Assembly (NCBI GenBank): GCA_002081555.1
Contig: MZNV01000014.1
Coordinates: 1-48,587 of the forward strand
Reading direction: 5' to 3'
DNA: 48,587 bases
Source: Protostelium mycophagum
Taxonomy: Eukaryota; Evosea; Variosea; Protosteliida; Protosteliaceae
Numbering within the stretch: position 1 is the first letter of the stretch; each line of letters starts with the position of its first letter. A model generated the notes under the pieces. The model did not search any database, was not told the DNA's origin, and was given only the letters and a program-made list of their open reading frames with translations. Positions 26,201-37,100 of this stretch are shown piece by piece. A program made the position numbers and the translations under genes.

Positions 26201-26502
26201 TACGGGTTTTATTCGAATATTGCGTTGTAGATGAATAACTAACACAAACAGACGACATCGGACACCTCTGCAGGATGTTGCTATTCTTCAATGAGAGAGA
26301 AAAGGCCGCGAATCTTCAGAAAACTTTCCAAGACTATTCCACGAAAGTTCGCTCAACCCTCACCTTCTTAATACCGGTGGAAATACCAAATCAAGAGGAG
26401 GCTGATGAGAAGAAGCAAGAAAAAGCCAAAGAAACTGCAAAGAACAAGCAGGCACAGGCATTCTTTACAAGAGCGGACTGGAGCCTCTCTCTATTCGAAT
26501 AA
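20244..26502 (+). CDS. ELP1: Elongator complex subunit 1 (ELP1/IKAP)
   Basis: This is the scaffold of Elongator, which makes the cm5U-type modifications at tRNA wobble uridines. It starts [11 protein letters not shown] at 20244 like human MRNLKLF. More than 20 introns cut the gene. Two WD40 propellers fill the first half ([17 protein letters not shown] near 20961; [16 protein letters not shown] near 21340; [11 protein letters not shown] near 22166). The second half is TPR-like: [20 protein letters not shown], then [20 protein letters not shown], then [20 protein letters not shown] and [20 protein letters not shown], all near-identical to other ELP1 proteins. A Ser-rich stretch ([18 protein letters not shown]) at about 25826 and the basic QRRRRVTGK at about 26045 match the conserved phospho/tRNA-binding tail. 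The end ADWSLSLFE resembles human TQWKLSLLD. The TAA lies within AATAAA. Confidence 0.95.
21954..21967. repeat. GC hairpin in a long ELP1 intron (imperfect)
   Basis: CTGCGGC-TGT-GCCG in the long intron between about 21862 and 22140. It belongs to the same family as 10334. Confidence 0.5.
25213..25230. repeat. GC hairpin in a long ELP1 intron
   Basis: CTGCGGC-CCT-GCCGCAAG in a second long ELP1 intron that begins after 25168. It is flanked by AT-rich runs. Confidence 0.6.
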
Positions 26503-26503
26503 A
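26498..26503 (+). terminator. AATAAA poly(A) signal overlapping the ELP1 stop codon
   Basis: The end reads GAA-TAA-AAA; TAA (26500-26502) is inside AATAAA. The convergent GST stop is 230 bp away. Confidence 0.6.
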
Positions 26504-26696
26504 AATTCCACTCGACATGGATATTTATTTTTTAATGTACGCAAGGTTGTTCTACAACGATGATAGGATGTAGATCTATTTTTAGCACATATGTTGGCTG
26601 GTGAGATATCCATTGGAATGATTAAAACCGTAGATTTCACGTTATCATACCGTGAAAGCTTAACGTCTTTGGTGAATGCCAGTGTGTATTTGTGGC

Positions 26697-26702
26697 TTTA
26701 TT
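26697..26702 (-). terminator. AATAAA poly(A) signal of the first GST
   Basis: AATAAA on the minus strand, about 30 nt past the TGA stop at 26734-26732. Confidence 0.5.
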
Positions 26703-26731
26703 GGATATTTCTTCTTGGAAGAGGCCAAGAT

Positions 26732-27562
26732 TCAAGGCCATCCACCGGTCCTCTCTCGAACTTCGGCGACAGTGTTCTCTCTGGTCTTGAGAGAGGCGTC
26801 ATGACCGCTCATCTGCTGGTTCCATCTGCTCAACTTGGAAAACTCTGCGAGGGTCTTTGGCTCAAGGCATTGGAAGTCATCTGATCAGAAATCAGATGAT
26901 TAAAGTTGAAAAATGTCTGCACCTATGATTGGAAATAAGAAGAGGTCAGCCCAAGTCAAATCATCGCCACACAAGTACTTCTCCTCTCCTATGCGAGCCT
27001 CTAAAACAGCAAAGGCCTCTCGAACCTTCTCCAACTTTGGAGCGAGGACAGCGGCGATCTTGTCTTGGCTGGCATTTTCCTTCTCCAAAGACATTCTGAT
27101 CTTGGTGCAGTTCTTGATCGCGCTGTCGAAAATGTAGTCGGAGATGAGTGAGGTCCACTCATCAATCTTGGCATTTTGGAAGGCATGAGCGGGGTTGCAA
27201 GGAGCTCGAAGAGGATGATCTGGAAAGCGAAGGTCTACGAAGGTGGCCAGAGCCTTCGACTCAAACAGCCATGTCTTTTTTCCACCTTCTGATCAGTGTC
27301 AGCGAAAGAGTCTGTCTTCAATCTGTCACCTTCGGTGAAAGACAGTGATGGTATCTTTCCAAACGGGTTAGATTGATTCGCTTCTGGAGTGTGTGGCAGC
27401 AGAGGCAGGTGATCGTATGAGACCTTCTTGATCTCTAAAGCCATACGGATAGTTCGAAGGAAAGTTGAATAACTCGCTCCGAGTAACTATCCCATCAGTG
27501 CCTACTTACGAATGATGTACGCGACAGTATTCTACCTCAATGTGGATCGATGATTGGGACAT
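26732..27562 (-). CDS. glutathione S-transferase, fungal-type
   Basis: Exons on the minus strand: 27562-27536, 27486-27330, 27288-26923, 26880-26732, giving 232 residues, the usual GST length. The N-terminal thioredoxin-fold domain reads MSQSSIHIE-LLGASYSTFL, then RTIRMALEIKKVSYDHLPLL and NPFGKIPSLSF (the cis-Pro loop). The next motif is WLFESKALATFVD, where ES is the glutathione gamma-glutamyl contact. The helical C-terminal domain holds YLCGDDLTWADLFLFPII, the GST N-capping region, and ends KLSRWNQQMSGHDASLK. The Ser in SYSTFLR is the candidate catalytic residue, as in theta/fungal classes. The ATG at 27562 was chosen because it gives a complete strand before LLGAS. It is not closely similar to the second GST 850 bp away. 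Confidence 0.88.
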
Positions 27563-28413
27563 GGTGGCAGTTGATGAGTTCTTTATGTTTCAAGAAAACG
27601 TTCTTCTCGGCGATATCTGCGAATCATCTTAGGATCACTAAAGACTTGTGTTGAACTTGCCGAGCTGAGAGTGGCCATGCAGGTATTGGTATTATTATTC
27701 GTGGAGGTTCGCGAACGTCTTCTCATCTCGTGAGGAGGAGAATCCGAAAATGCCAGATTCGGCAGGTGTTTCCGCGAACTCGGAAATAATAATCAGCGAT
27801 GCGCAGAATTAAGAGATGCGAAGAACACCACAGATCATCTCTGCATTATTGAATAAAGAATACGAAAGGACACTCCCTGTTCTAAATTGATACTAGCATC
27901 GACTCGGTTCAGGAAATCAATTCACTCTATCACATCTGTGTCATCCAAACTTGATGTACAAATAAACTAACAATAGCGAGAATATGTTTCAGTCCTGGGG
28001 TTCTGAGCCCCACACTCTTCCTCTGAGCCACCTCCGTGTGGATTGCACTTTGACTGCTATTAATTATGTATTGATTTGATGGAACAGATTGAAAGGTGAG
28101 TGTTTGGAGAGTCGAGGGATGATATTATCCACCCGTCACAATAGGAGGAGAATGCACACGTGTATGTGATGAAGGCTGCAATGAAGAAAACCACAATTTT
28201 CTACGCATGCCCAGATTGCGATGGATCAAAATACCAAGTTCCATGACGTTTGACATATTAGAGTATTTTTAAGGTGCACCTGAAGTTCGGCTATTTTCGG
28301 GTGTTGATTTCGGCGAAAAGTGTCACACCACCGCCGCATCGGAAGGCGAGACAAGCAACCATACTAAGCCATTCTCTTTCAACAAAGACAACAACAACTA
28401 CAAAACAATCAAG
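27563..28413. other. 850-bp intergenic region between divergent GST genes
   Basis: No open frame of note. It contains an imperfect long inverted repeat (about 27692-27715 with 27770-27796, sharing ATTATT...GTTCGCG) and a tRNA-like 5' half at 27996-28037. Promoters of both GST genes must lie here. Confidence 0.45.
27996..28037 (-). ncRNA. tRNA-like 5' half, anticodon CAG (probable tRNA remnant)
   Basis: On the minus strand these 42 nt fold exactly as positions 1-43 of a tRNA: ACGGAGG (acceptor 5' strand), TG, D-stem GCTC with loop AGAGGAA and GAGT, one base, then anticodon stem TGGGG with 7-nt loop CTCAGAA and CCCCA. The loop has the invariant U33 and gives anticodon CAG. TGGCTCAGAGG also matches a Pol III A box. 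No T-arm or 3' acceptor strand follows, so it looks like a truncated tRNA or the head of a tRNA-derived element. Confidence 0.4.
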
Positions 28414-29312
28414 ATGGCCGCACAATTCACTCTTTGGACACACGTCGGAGGACCTAACGGATGGAAGGTGGACACCGTCTTCAGAGAGCTGGGACTTACC
28501 TATGAGCCAAAGTACATTGAATTCAGCAACAAGCCAGCAGAGTTCTTGGCAGTTGATCCCAACGGCCGAATTCCTGCCATCGTCGACCATAAGAGAAACG
28601 ACAAGGTGATCATCCTCTTTAATATTGTACACGCACTGACGCTGTTCAGCCTCTGTTTGAATCTGTCGCCATCCTCCTCTATCTGGTACACCACTATGAC
28701 AAGGACAACAAGCTGTGGTTCACCAACGAAGACGAGATCGCCGATGCTCATCAGTGGTTGCTCTTCCAGGCCTCAGGTGTTGGCCCTTACTTTGGACAGA
28801 AGGCATGGTTTGCCAACTACCACCACGAGAAATTACCTTCTGCCATTGAGCGTTACGAGAAGGAGATCCAAAGAGGTATCACCTACACATCCAACAGATG
28901 ATGTCTAAGACCTCACAGTCCTTGGTGTCATTGAGAAGCATCTTGACGGAAAAGAATACTTTGTCGGGTTTGCCAACTACCACCACGAGAAATTACCCTC
29001 TGCCATTGAGCGTTACGAGAAGGAGATCCAAAGAGGTATGACGTACATACAATAGATGATGTCTAAGACCTCATAGTCCTTGGTGTCATTGAGAAGCATC
29101 TTGACGGAAAAGAGTACTTTGTCGGGAACAAGTACTCCATCGTGGACATCAACTTTTATCCTTGGCTCAACGCCGTGCCATTCATGAACGGAGTAGAATG
29201 CTACAACAACTTCCCCAACATTAAGGCTTATGTAGAGAGAGTCTCACAACATAAGGGAATCAAAGAGGCGTTCGCACAGAGAGCGGCTCTGATGGCTGCA
29301 CCGAACCATTAA
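28414..29312 (+). CDS. Ure2/YfcG-type glutathione S-transferase with a duplicated exon
   Basis: Exons: 28414-28605, 28650-28875, 28919-29035, 29077-29312, giving 256 residues if all are used. The thioredoxin-fold start FTLWTHVGGPNGWKVDTVFR with ELGLTYEPKYIEF and AVDPNGRIPAIVDH is typical of the Ure2p/YfcG class; PLFESVAILLYLV carries the ES glutathione contact. The helical half reads DAHQWLLFQASGVGPYFGQK, then KYSIVDINFYPWL and NFPNIKAYVERV. Exon 3 is a tandem copy made of the start of exon 4 fused to the end of exon 2. It has the same phase on both sides, so it can be kept or skipped without a frame change. Kept, it inserts 39 residues (a second YHHEKLPSAIERYEKEIQR); skipped, the protein has a normal 217 residues. 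AATAAA touches the stop. Confidence 0.9.
28807..29125 (+). repeat. tandem duplication of about 160 bp inside the GST gene
   Basis: Two units with an offset of 158-160 bp, each holding the end of exon 2, one short intron and the start of exon 4. Exonic parts differ at about two silent positions; the introns have diverged more. The junction joins VG to FANY in the middle of the new exon 3. Confidence 0.85.
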
Positions 29313-29317
29313 ATAAA
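29312..29317 (+). terminator. AATAAA poly(A) signal at the GST stop codon
   Basis: TAA is at 29310-29312 and AATAAA begins at its last base. Confidence 0.55.
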
Positions 29318-29558
29318 AGTCTTTTTGTTCATTATTTTTGCTGAAAGAATTCTTTCGACTGCGGATGACGGAGACACTAAGTCAAACTGTTGTCGACAAC
29401 ATGTGATACTTCGTGTATACAAGCATCGTCAACGCCTGCGATAACTTTAATATTCGCTCATAAAATAACTTCCAACTATCACCGCCAAGACAGTTATTCA
29501 AATTTTGAATCATTCAGGCACTTTGAAAAATAATTATATTCATTATATAAATAATGAC

Positions 29559-29564
29559 TTTATT
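29559..29564 (-). terminator. AATAAA poly(A) signal overlapping the PLD stop codon
   Basis: On the minus strand the end reads TTC-CAA-TAA-AGT; TAA (29562-29560) lies in AATAAA. Confidence 0.6.
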
Positions 29565-32500
29565 GGAATATTCTGTCGACGATTTTCAGCTTCACGTCTG
29601 GCCTCATATTTTCATTCTTCAAAAATTCTAGCGGGAAATCCACCAGATGTCCTTTGATGTCTTTCAGCATGTCTCTGCGCTCCGCCGTGACGGGTTCTTC
29701 AGCAGTAGATGACAGCTGTTGTAGAGTGGAGATGCGGTTGCTAGGAAGCGTGGGAAAGCAGTTGGAGAAGATCTCCGTGTTCCCGAACGAGATCTGGCGC
29801 CAATAATCGATTGCGTCGGGGCCCACTGGATCTTGAATGATTCCGATCTCTGCCAAGTTTCAGTGATTTTTATCAACAATTTATTATATTTATTTTTTCA
29901 GCAGTAGATGACAGCTGTTGTAGAGTGGAGATGCGGTTGCTAGGAAGCGTGGGAAAGCAGTTGGAGAAGATCTCCGTGTTCCCGAACGAGATCTGGCGCC
30001 AATAATCGATTGCGTCGGGGCCCACTGGATCTTGAATGATTCCGATCTCTGCCAAGTTTCAGTGATTTTTATCAACAATTTATTATATTTATTTTTCAAC
30101 AATTTATTATATTTATTTTTGTCTCGAGATTTTTACGTAAATATTAAATATTCAGACCCCACAGTTGCATACCGTGGTTTTCCACGGTAACAACCGCACT
30201 TTTAAAAACTTTCAATCTTGCCACGTCACAAAATAAACACCTGTCTCCGAAAGCCCCAAATGCTCGGCCCACAGATTGACCCTGAGATCATATGCAAACT
30301 TGGCTACTTTTAATGGTGAAGAGTCCATCACTGAATCCACCGCTGTGTTAATCAGGAAATATATTCGTGTTGTTGTGGAATTGCAAAATGTACACGTCTT
30401 GCGTTGGCACGAGTTTCTTGTGATGAGATGTCGATGAAATTTCGATGAAATCTCGATGAAATTTACCGGCAGTGTCCTCTATGATTGCACCAATTTCACT
30501 ATCACCATCTCCTCTCAAACTGGATATATCAGTGATGTTACTTTTTGTAAATATATATTTTCAATATTCTTGGAATACATACCTTCTGTCGTTAATATTG
30601 GCAGATGATATCATTACTCGGCAATCATCGACGATCATCAACTTGGCATGGATGTAGATCTGCTCTGTGACCTCTTCTGTTCCGAGAACACCGACACTCC
30701 TCAGTGAATGGAAGGTGATATATTCTGATGGGTCTATATTTGGATACCTGATGACGTCATCAGGATGATATAGAGATGATGATCACCTTTTCTTGATTTG
30801 ACCGATGATGGAGGAAGTCCCGCTCCAGATGGTGTCAAACTGCCTGAAAACTACTCAGAAATTTCCACGAAATTTACTCCTGGCGTCATGACAGGTGACA
30901 TGATGATGACACGCTCATGCGGTAATGATACATGGTGTGATGATTGATGTGTACATACCATCTCATGATGTAACGTATAGAGGCAGTCTCTTGGTATACT
31001 CCCTCCGGTACTATGGGCATCACCACAATCACCTTGAACGTTGCGTCCTCTTCAATTGCCCTGAGTATTCTGTCCACAATTGCTTGCCCGACTTTGTTGA
31101 TCACTCCACCTACCCAGGGGTTCAGGGTTCGATCCACATCGATACCATTGTTTTTTCAATTTTTTTTTGGAATTTTCTAATTGACAATTAGATTTTTCGA
31201 AATTTTCACCTCCGGCCGTTCCGGAAATGAAAAATTGGTTCTCGATGTATACGTAATATTCAGCCTTGGTGATCATATCAATATATGCTTGATGCAACGA
31301 ATTTTCTATGGAATATCCGCTGGACCACGGTGACAGCGATCTGTACATGTCATCATCAATCGAGACATCATGACATCGTGACATCATGACACCGGCATGA
31401 TGTCACCATAACATGATCATTAATATGACAATCACCTCAACATCTGAACATTTGCTGTTCCAGGCTCTGTTTGATGTATCTGGACATCGTTCATTGACTT
31501 GGGTAATACGCAAGGATGCCCAGCATAATCATTATTCATCTCTTTGTGGTGATTCCATCTACAACAGGTCAATTTTCCCGCCAAAAGTGTTGGTATTTTC
31601 TTCAGAAATGTATTAAATTCGGAGAATTACCTCTGTATAAAATTGAAAGCCAAGTCCGCCACTGCTGCTCCAGTGATCTTCAAGTGTACATCATGCCATG
31701 GTAACCTGGGTGTCGTACTCCTGTCACATGTCAAAAATACCCAACTGACATGTGTCACCTGTCAAGATGGTCGACAAAGGGTTCTTCGGGCTTGTCGACC
31801 GCCTTGATATTGGTGTTGTAGTAATCTTTCCCCGGCCACAGCGTTGACAAGTGACAGCTGTCAGTACATGGGTGTTTTTGTGTGTCAAATCTGCCGTAAC
31901 ACAGATCCAATCCTCCGACAAATCCGATCTATCTCTTTCAGAACTTTGATGGAAAATTTTAATTGCAGACAACCAACAGAAATAAATTATTTTATAAGAA
32001 AATTAATTTTCATTTTCAAAAATGTTATTCTAACGTAAATTTATTTTTGTTTTATGTAATAGAATATTCACATATCATCATCCCATATTTCCGCGATAGA
32101 AAAGTATTGATAAAATAATAAAAAATGAGAGTACCTCCTGATCGATGACCATCGTCTTCTGGTGATGAGACCACTCAAATGGAGTGAATGTAGGATGTCT
32201 TATCACGAATATCTGCCCGGGGCATAACGCTTCCAGTTTCCGCCTGCTGATTGCAGAGGCCAACTTTGTGGCAATATTTGTTTCATTCCATACCATGATC
32301 AGAATCTATGAGGTTTCAATAAATTAAAATATTCAAGTTGAATTTTCAAGCTGAATCTTCAAGTTCAATTTTCAAGTTGAAAATAAAATTAAAATGAGCA
32401 ACTGGAACGTGGCCATAAAGATGCATTGTCTGATATTGTTGTACGAATTTTGTATTTTGCGACAGAGTCGCGATCTAATACGACTCCCGAAGATCTAAAA

Positions 32501-33742
32501 ATAGACTGTGATGACGTCATCACCTTGACCCCTTCCGCCGCCTTCCTCTGCAATATCTTATCCAGTCTGTTGTCCATAGATCCAGGCTGATCCCTCACCA
32601 AGTATAGCTCGGGGATAATCCACCAGTCAGTGATAAAGATGGTCTCTTTGGCTTGTTGTAGAGCCTCATGCATCGCTTTGAAGGCGTTTTCACCGTCTAC
32701 AAGACTCTGGGCGAATACCTGAGATGTCAGAAAATGGCGGGAAAATGATCTCTTACGTTTCTTAACGTGCTTTGTACGTTAAGAAACCGTTAAGATTGTT
32801 CTGGGATATCCCACCTTCTCTCTGATGGGTGCATATGAGCCGTATCTATAATTAGCATGTGTCCATATGGACAACGTACCCACCCAATCAGCTATCTCCT
32901 CGATAGAGTCACATCGGAATGTGCGGACACCTGAGATATCTCAACATCATCGCTGTCATGGAGACGAGATGTCTTAATGGATGACGTCATTGTAATTCAT
33001 TTTTTATGTTTTTTATTTTAATATTTCTGTGATGACATACCTCTGTTGTTGTTCAATTTAATGATGAGCGCACTAGCCGTTTTTGCAACCTCCAAGGTCA
33101 TCCCTGACCATCTCAGCTAAAAATAGAACAATCTATAAATAGAACATATCCGATCTTTATGAAAATCAAATCAATATAAATAAAAACCTGATAGGGGAAT
33201 CACTTTGTTCACTCGTCCTCCAGTCTTCTTGATCTAAAAATAACCTCAATAAAAATCCGGGTTTTTTCACGGGAAATAAAAATAAATTCACAGACCCCGT
33301 TGTAGATGGACATAGAGAGGGCCTCAGTATCTTGGTATACATCTGATTCGGTATTCCCCTCATTCGCGTAAGCGTTCACTTCTTGGCCGTATAGTACTAA
33401 GAATCCGTTGATGATCTCGCAGTATCTACAACGATGTAAATATCATATTCCACGTTGTAAACAAATAGAATCGCACGACTAATTTTTATTTTCAAAATTT
33501 CGAAATTCAAATTTGGAATTCAAAAGTGATAAAATTTTTATGAATTATCATCAGTTATTATAAATTGTTGTAAATTATTCTCAATTTTTATAAATTATTA
33601 TAAATATATAAATAATAAAAATGAAATATATTTACCTTTTTTCCCAATTATCACCGAGAGGACTTCTATTTCTCTGCATAATAATCCCTTGCTTTTCCGG
33701 TGGATAAACTTTTCCTGGTATCAGAATAGCAGAAAGATCCAT
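29560..33742 (-). CDS. phospholipase D (PH domain, two HKD motifs)
   Basis: It hydrolyses phosphatidylcholine to phosphatidic acid and choline at membranes. The first exon starts MDLSAILIPGKVYPPEKQGI at 33742, and the next coding segments (YCEIINGFLVLYGQEVNAY near 33430) look like a PH domain. Then come YRYGSYAPIREKV near 32840, FITDWWIIPELYLVRDQPG near 32640, and the first catalytic motif FEWSHHQKTMVID near 32140-32180. A middle ENQFFISG block lies near 31225, and the second motif IYIHAKLMIVDD near 30630-30660 is followed by SANINDR and LRGDGDSEIGAIIEDTA. The C-terminus reads NTEIFSNCFPTLPSN, then DIKGHLVDFPLEFL as in animal PLD1/2. Many short introns. An exon near the 3' end is duplicated in tandem (see 29698-30095). 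No PX domain was found upstream. Confidence 0.92.
29698..30095 (-). repeat. 199-bp tandem duplication of a PLD exon, apparently identical copies
   Basis: Units 29698-29896 and 29897-30095 look the same base for base. Each holds the exon encoding DPVGPDAIDYWRQISFGN with its acceptor and part of the AT-rich intron. Only the copy nearer the stop codon continues into the true C-terminus; the other runs from LSSTAE into intron sequence with no GT donor, so it must be skipped. A 24-bp AT-rich piece is repeated once more at 30096-30119. Either a very young duplication or an assembly error. Confidence 0.85.
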
Positions 33743-34112
33743 GGTCAACTGCACGTATCAGTCAGGGGTCCCGGGTTCGATCCCCTCCTCCGGTCGTTTT
33801 TTACCTCTTGTTCTGCACTGTCCCATGCCCGTGCCTCCCTGGTTTGTAATCTGTATGCCAATAACGTCCCTATGTAACTGAAAAACCTGATCATTTTAAT
33901 CTCTTCCACACGTTAGAGTGCAGGAACAATCGAGACCAACACGGTAAGTTACCGTGAAATATGCGTTCGGACAATAATCCTGCACTACATAGAGACTCTG
34001 CCAAAGCGAAGCAGCGGAGCTGCAATAAAATTCCAGAAGATGGATGACGAATTCGTCAGAAAAGAATATCGCAGTCGTATAAAATCACGCCATATACGGC
34101 GAATCTGCCATT
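33743..34112. other. intergenic gap PLD/RasGEF
   Basis: About 370 bp that hold the PLD promoter. Within it is GGGTTCGATCCCC (about 33773), a Pol III B-box-like word followed by a T run, but no full tRNA folds here. An ACGGTAAGTTACCGT near-palindrome lies near 33940. Confidence 0.4.
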
Positions 34113-37100
34113 TTACAAAAAAGATACTTTAATATTCCAAGCTGGAATTACAATTGCAAGGATATCCGTCGTTGTAGATATCAACAAGATTGTGCAGGTA
34201 ATAAGAATATATAAAAACAGAAACTGCATCACTGCCATAATTGAATCACAGAAGTACTGACCTAGCCACCACTTTGGGATGTGAAGTCGTGATCTGTTTG
34301 ATATATGATTGATCAATCGCATAGATCTCCGTATTATCTTCCACAGCCAGAACGCTGGCGGAGGCCGGAGCTCCGGAGAAAAACGAAATTTCGCCGAAAA
34401 TCTCCTCATCAGACATCAAGTTGAGCACTGTTTGGCGGCCTTCGTTTGCGGCGGAGCGAGCCACGGCTTTACATGCCCCCGTCGCAATGAAATACAACCT
34501 CCTCCGCCTGCTTCCTTGTCTTATGATGACCTATAAGATGTCTCAGTTTTATTCTATGACGTCATGGGTTCCGAAAAATTCAGAAATTTCTTTTTAGAAA
34601 TAGAAGAAATCAATGTGAGTATCTACAACGAGTCATTACTTGATCTGGGTGATAAGATTTCTTTGTGGCGCCTCGCAGTAAGATGGACCAATCGTGTTTG
34701 GACATTGTAAATGAGTCCCTCCCTCCCTCACCCCCGACTGATGTCCCCGGGGATTGAGCGTTTACCGCAACCTATCACACGTCATCATTTTTGTTTTGGG
34801 CACCAAAAGCTTTAAGAAAATATTTCAATTTTTGGCAATGAGTTTTAATATAAAAATAATATTATTAATATTTACCGTTCTTTTGAATGTATCTACAATT
34901 CTATTCATGATGTTCCAGCAGTCCTTAGCCTCAGATTCCCGGAACCCCGCCACGCTGACGTGCTGAAATTTCATTCAATTTTCTGGGGAATTTCTAGTTA
35001 CGTACGTTGTTGCCGTCATTGAAGTGGATTTTAATACGGTGATGTCTGGTCAACTCTACCTCCCTCACATTCTCTATCGGTATGACCAACTACAACGATG
35101 CTCAATATTTTTTTGACCGAAAAGTTTGAGTTTAGACGATATTGAGATTTTTATTTATTTTGGGGGGAAAAATGATTTTTAAAATTTAAAAATTGAGATT
35201 CGGACCTTCTTTGGAGAAAAGACACCCGTCAGAAGGGCGAAGAAATTCGGTGACAGAAATAACCTGCCCCTTCTAACATATTGCCTCACTTTGAATTCTG
35301 CAGAATCTCAATGAAATTTCGGTGAATTCCCTCAAAAATAAATATTATCAACATAAAATATCCGGAAATTCAAAAAAATAATAATATATGTCACCTCGTA
35401 CCAAAGGTTCGTAACCTGGTAGGTGGAATGTGTTGACGAATTTTCGGGTAGATCTCGATTGTAGAGGTCTACTTCCGTTGAGTTCCGTGTTTGGTATCGG
35501 CAATACCATCAGTCTTTTCACCAGTGTCCTCACCATGTTCCCAAAAAACGTGATACCCAGCTCAGGGTTATCTCTGAATAGCCGAGGGAGTTTAACGACC
35601 TGTTGAGATTCAAAATTTGAATAAAAAATTTCCCGCCAAAATGGAAAATTTTGGGGTAGGAATGATGAAGTAAATTCGTGGAGATCTCACCTCGATCTCG
35701 ATAATCTCGACGTCATTCTCCACGGTCACGACCGAGGCACTTGCGACGCCATACATTAATACCGATACGTCACCAAACACCTTATTTGGTCCAAGTTCAG
35801 AGAGCCTGAATTCTGTTCCGCGAACACTCTGCAAGAATAAATTCAACTTGATTTTGATGAATTCAAAATTCAAAAGAAATTAAACGTCCAAAAAACAATC
35901 CACATCATAAAAAATCTTTAAAGATTGAAAATTTTATCAAATCGAAAATTACCTTCAGAATGCGCACGTGTCCTTTTTTAATAATAAATAATTTGGTGTT
36001 GTACTCTCCTTGCGTGATGAGGTATTCACCAGACCCGTATGTCTGTGTCACCGAAATGCTCAACAACTTGTCATAATCCTCTGCAGGCAACATCATAGCG
36101 TTCTCTTCCATATTGGGCTCCACTCCCGCCTCTATCTACAATCAGCCATCATAATACAGAGATATCATTATGTTCTTTTTTTAGAATATTTTCGGAATTT
36201 TCTACGAAAATTTGCAGTTTTTTCACCAAGTGGTGCCTCTTCGGGGAATAAATTTTCCGAATCGGCGTGACCGGTGCTTCCCGTGGTAATACTATTATCC
36301 TCCACACTATCCCCCTCTAATAATATGTGTTCCTCACTCTCTTTGTCCTATAAATAGAATCAGTCATGTCATCATGTCATCATGTCTTCAAGTCTGCGTG
36401 TCTTTTGTACAGAAATATCTCACCTCTTCACCCCACAGCTGGTCCCTCGGCAAAATCTTCGCTTCTAATAGATAATTTTGGATCCTCTTGTCCACCACAA
36501 TATTATAAGGCTTCTGGAAGTTCTCGTACTTTGGGAAAAATTTCAACATGGCCTGGGCGACCAGAACAGATTTTCTGAAATTGTATAGGCCTTGTCCCAA
36601 GTAATCCGGCATTAGCTGGTCCATCGCGCTCATCTCGGAGAGGAGTGGGATGATGTAGGGGATATAAGTCATCCTCCTCTTCTTGGTCCATCTACAACGA
36701 TGTAAATGAGGTGTGACTCGATGCTTTCACTTGGGAATATTCGATTGGATTTCGTGGCAAGAAGGGTCCGGATATGCCAAAAGATCAACAGAAAGATGCA
36801 TAGAACACTCGGGATTATCTCTCACAAATGGGAAACCTTTTAACTCTACAGAAAGAATAACCTAAAATCAAAAACTGACTTGCGGTAGGACTTAAACTCT
36901 CCTATGGGATTCGCCAATTCGATCAGGTGCTTCATCGGCTCCGGTGGGACCACTGACCCCGCCATCTCTTGACCATCTGGATTATAGAGGCCTTTCATTA
37001 CCCACAAACTGCCATTCGCATTTGACAGATCGATTAGATCCTGAATTTACTCAGAAAAATCTTGGATCATTTGGGATCAGAAATTCGCATTTTGAATTTA

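Noticed and set aside
31113-31160. Second B-box-like word GGGTTCGATCC with a T run
   Set aside because: It lies in a PLD intron and no stem closes around it; a tRNA is not supported.
33755-33800. Possible tRNA: GGGTTCGATCCCC followed by a T run
   Set aside because: Only a B-box-like loop fits. The T-stem pairs at three of five positions, and no D-arm or anticodon arm with U33 can be folded upstream.
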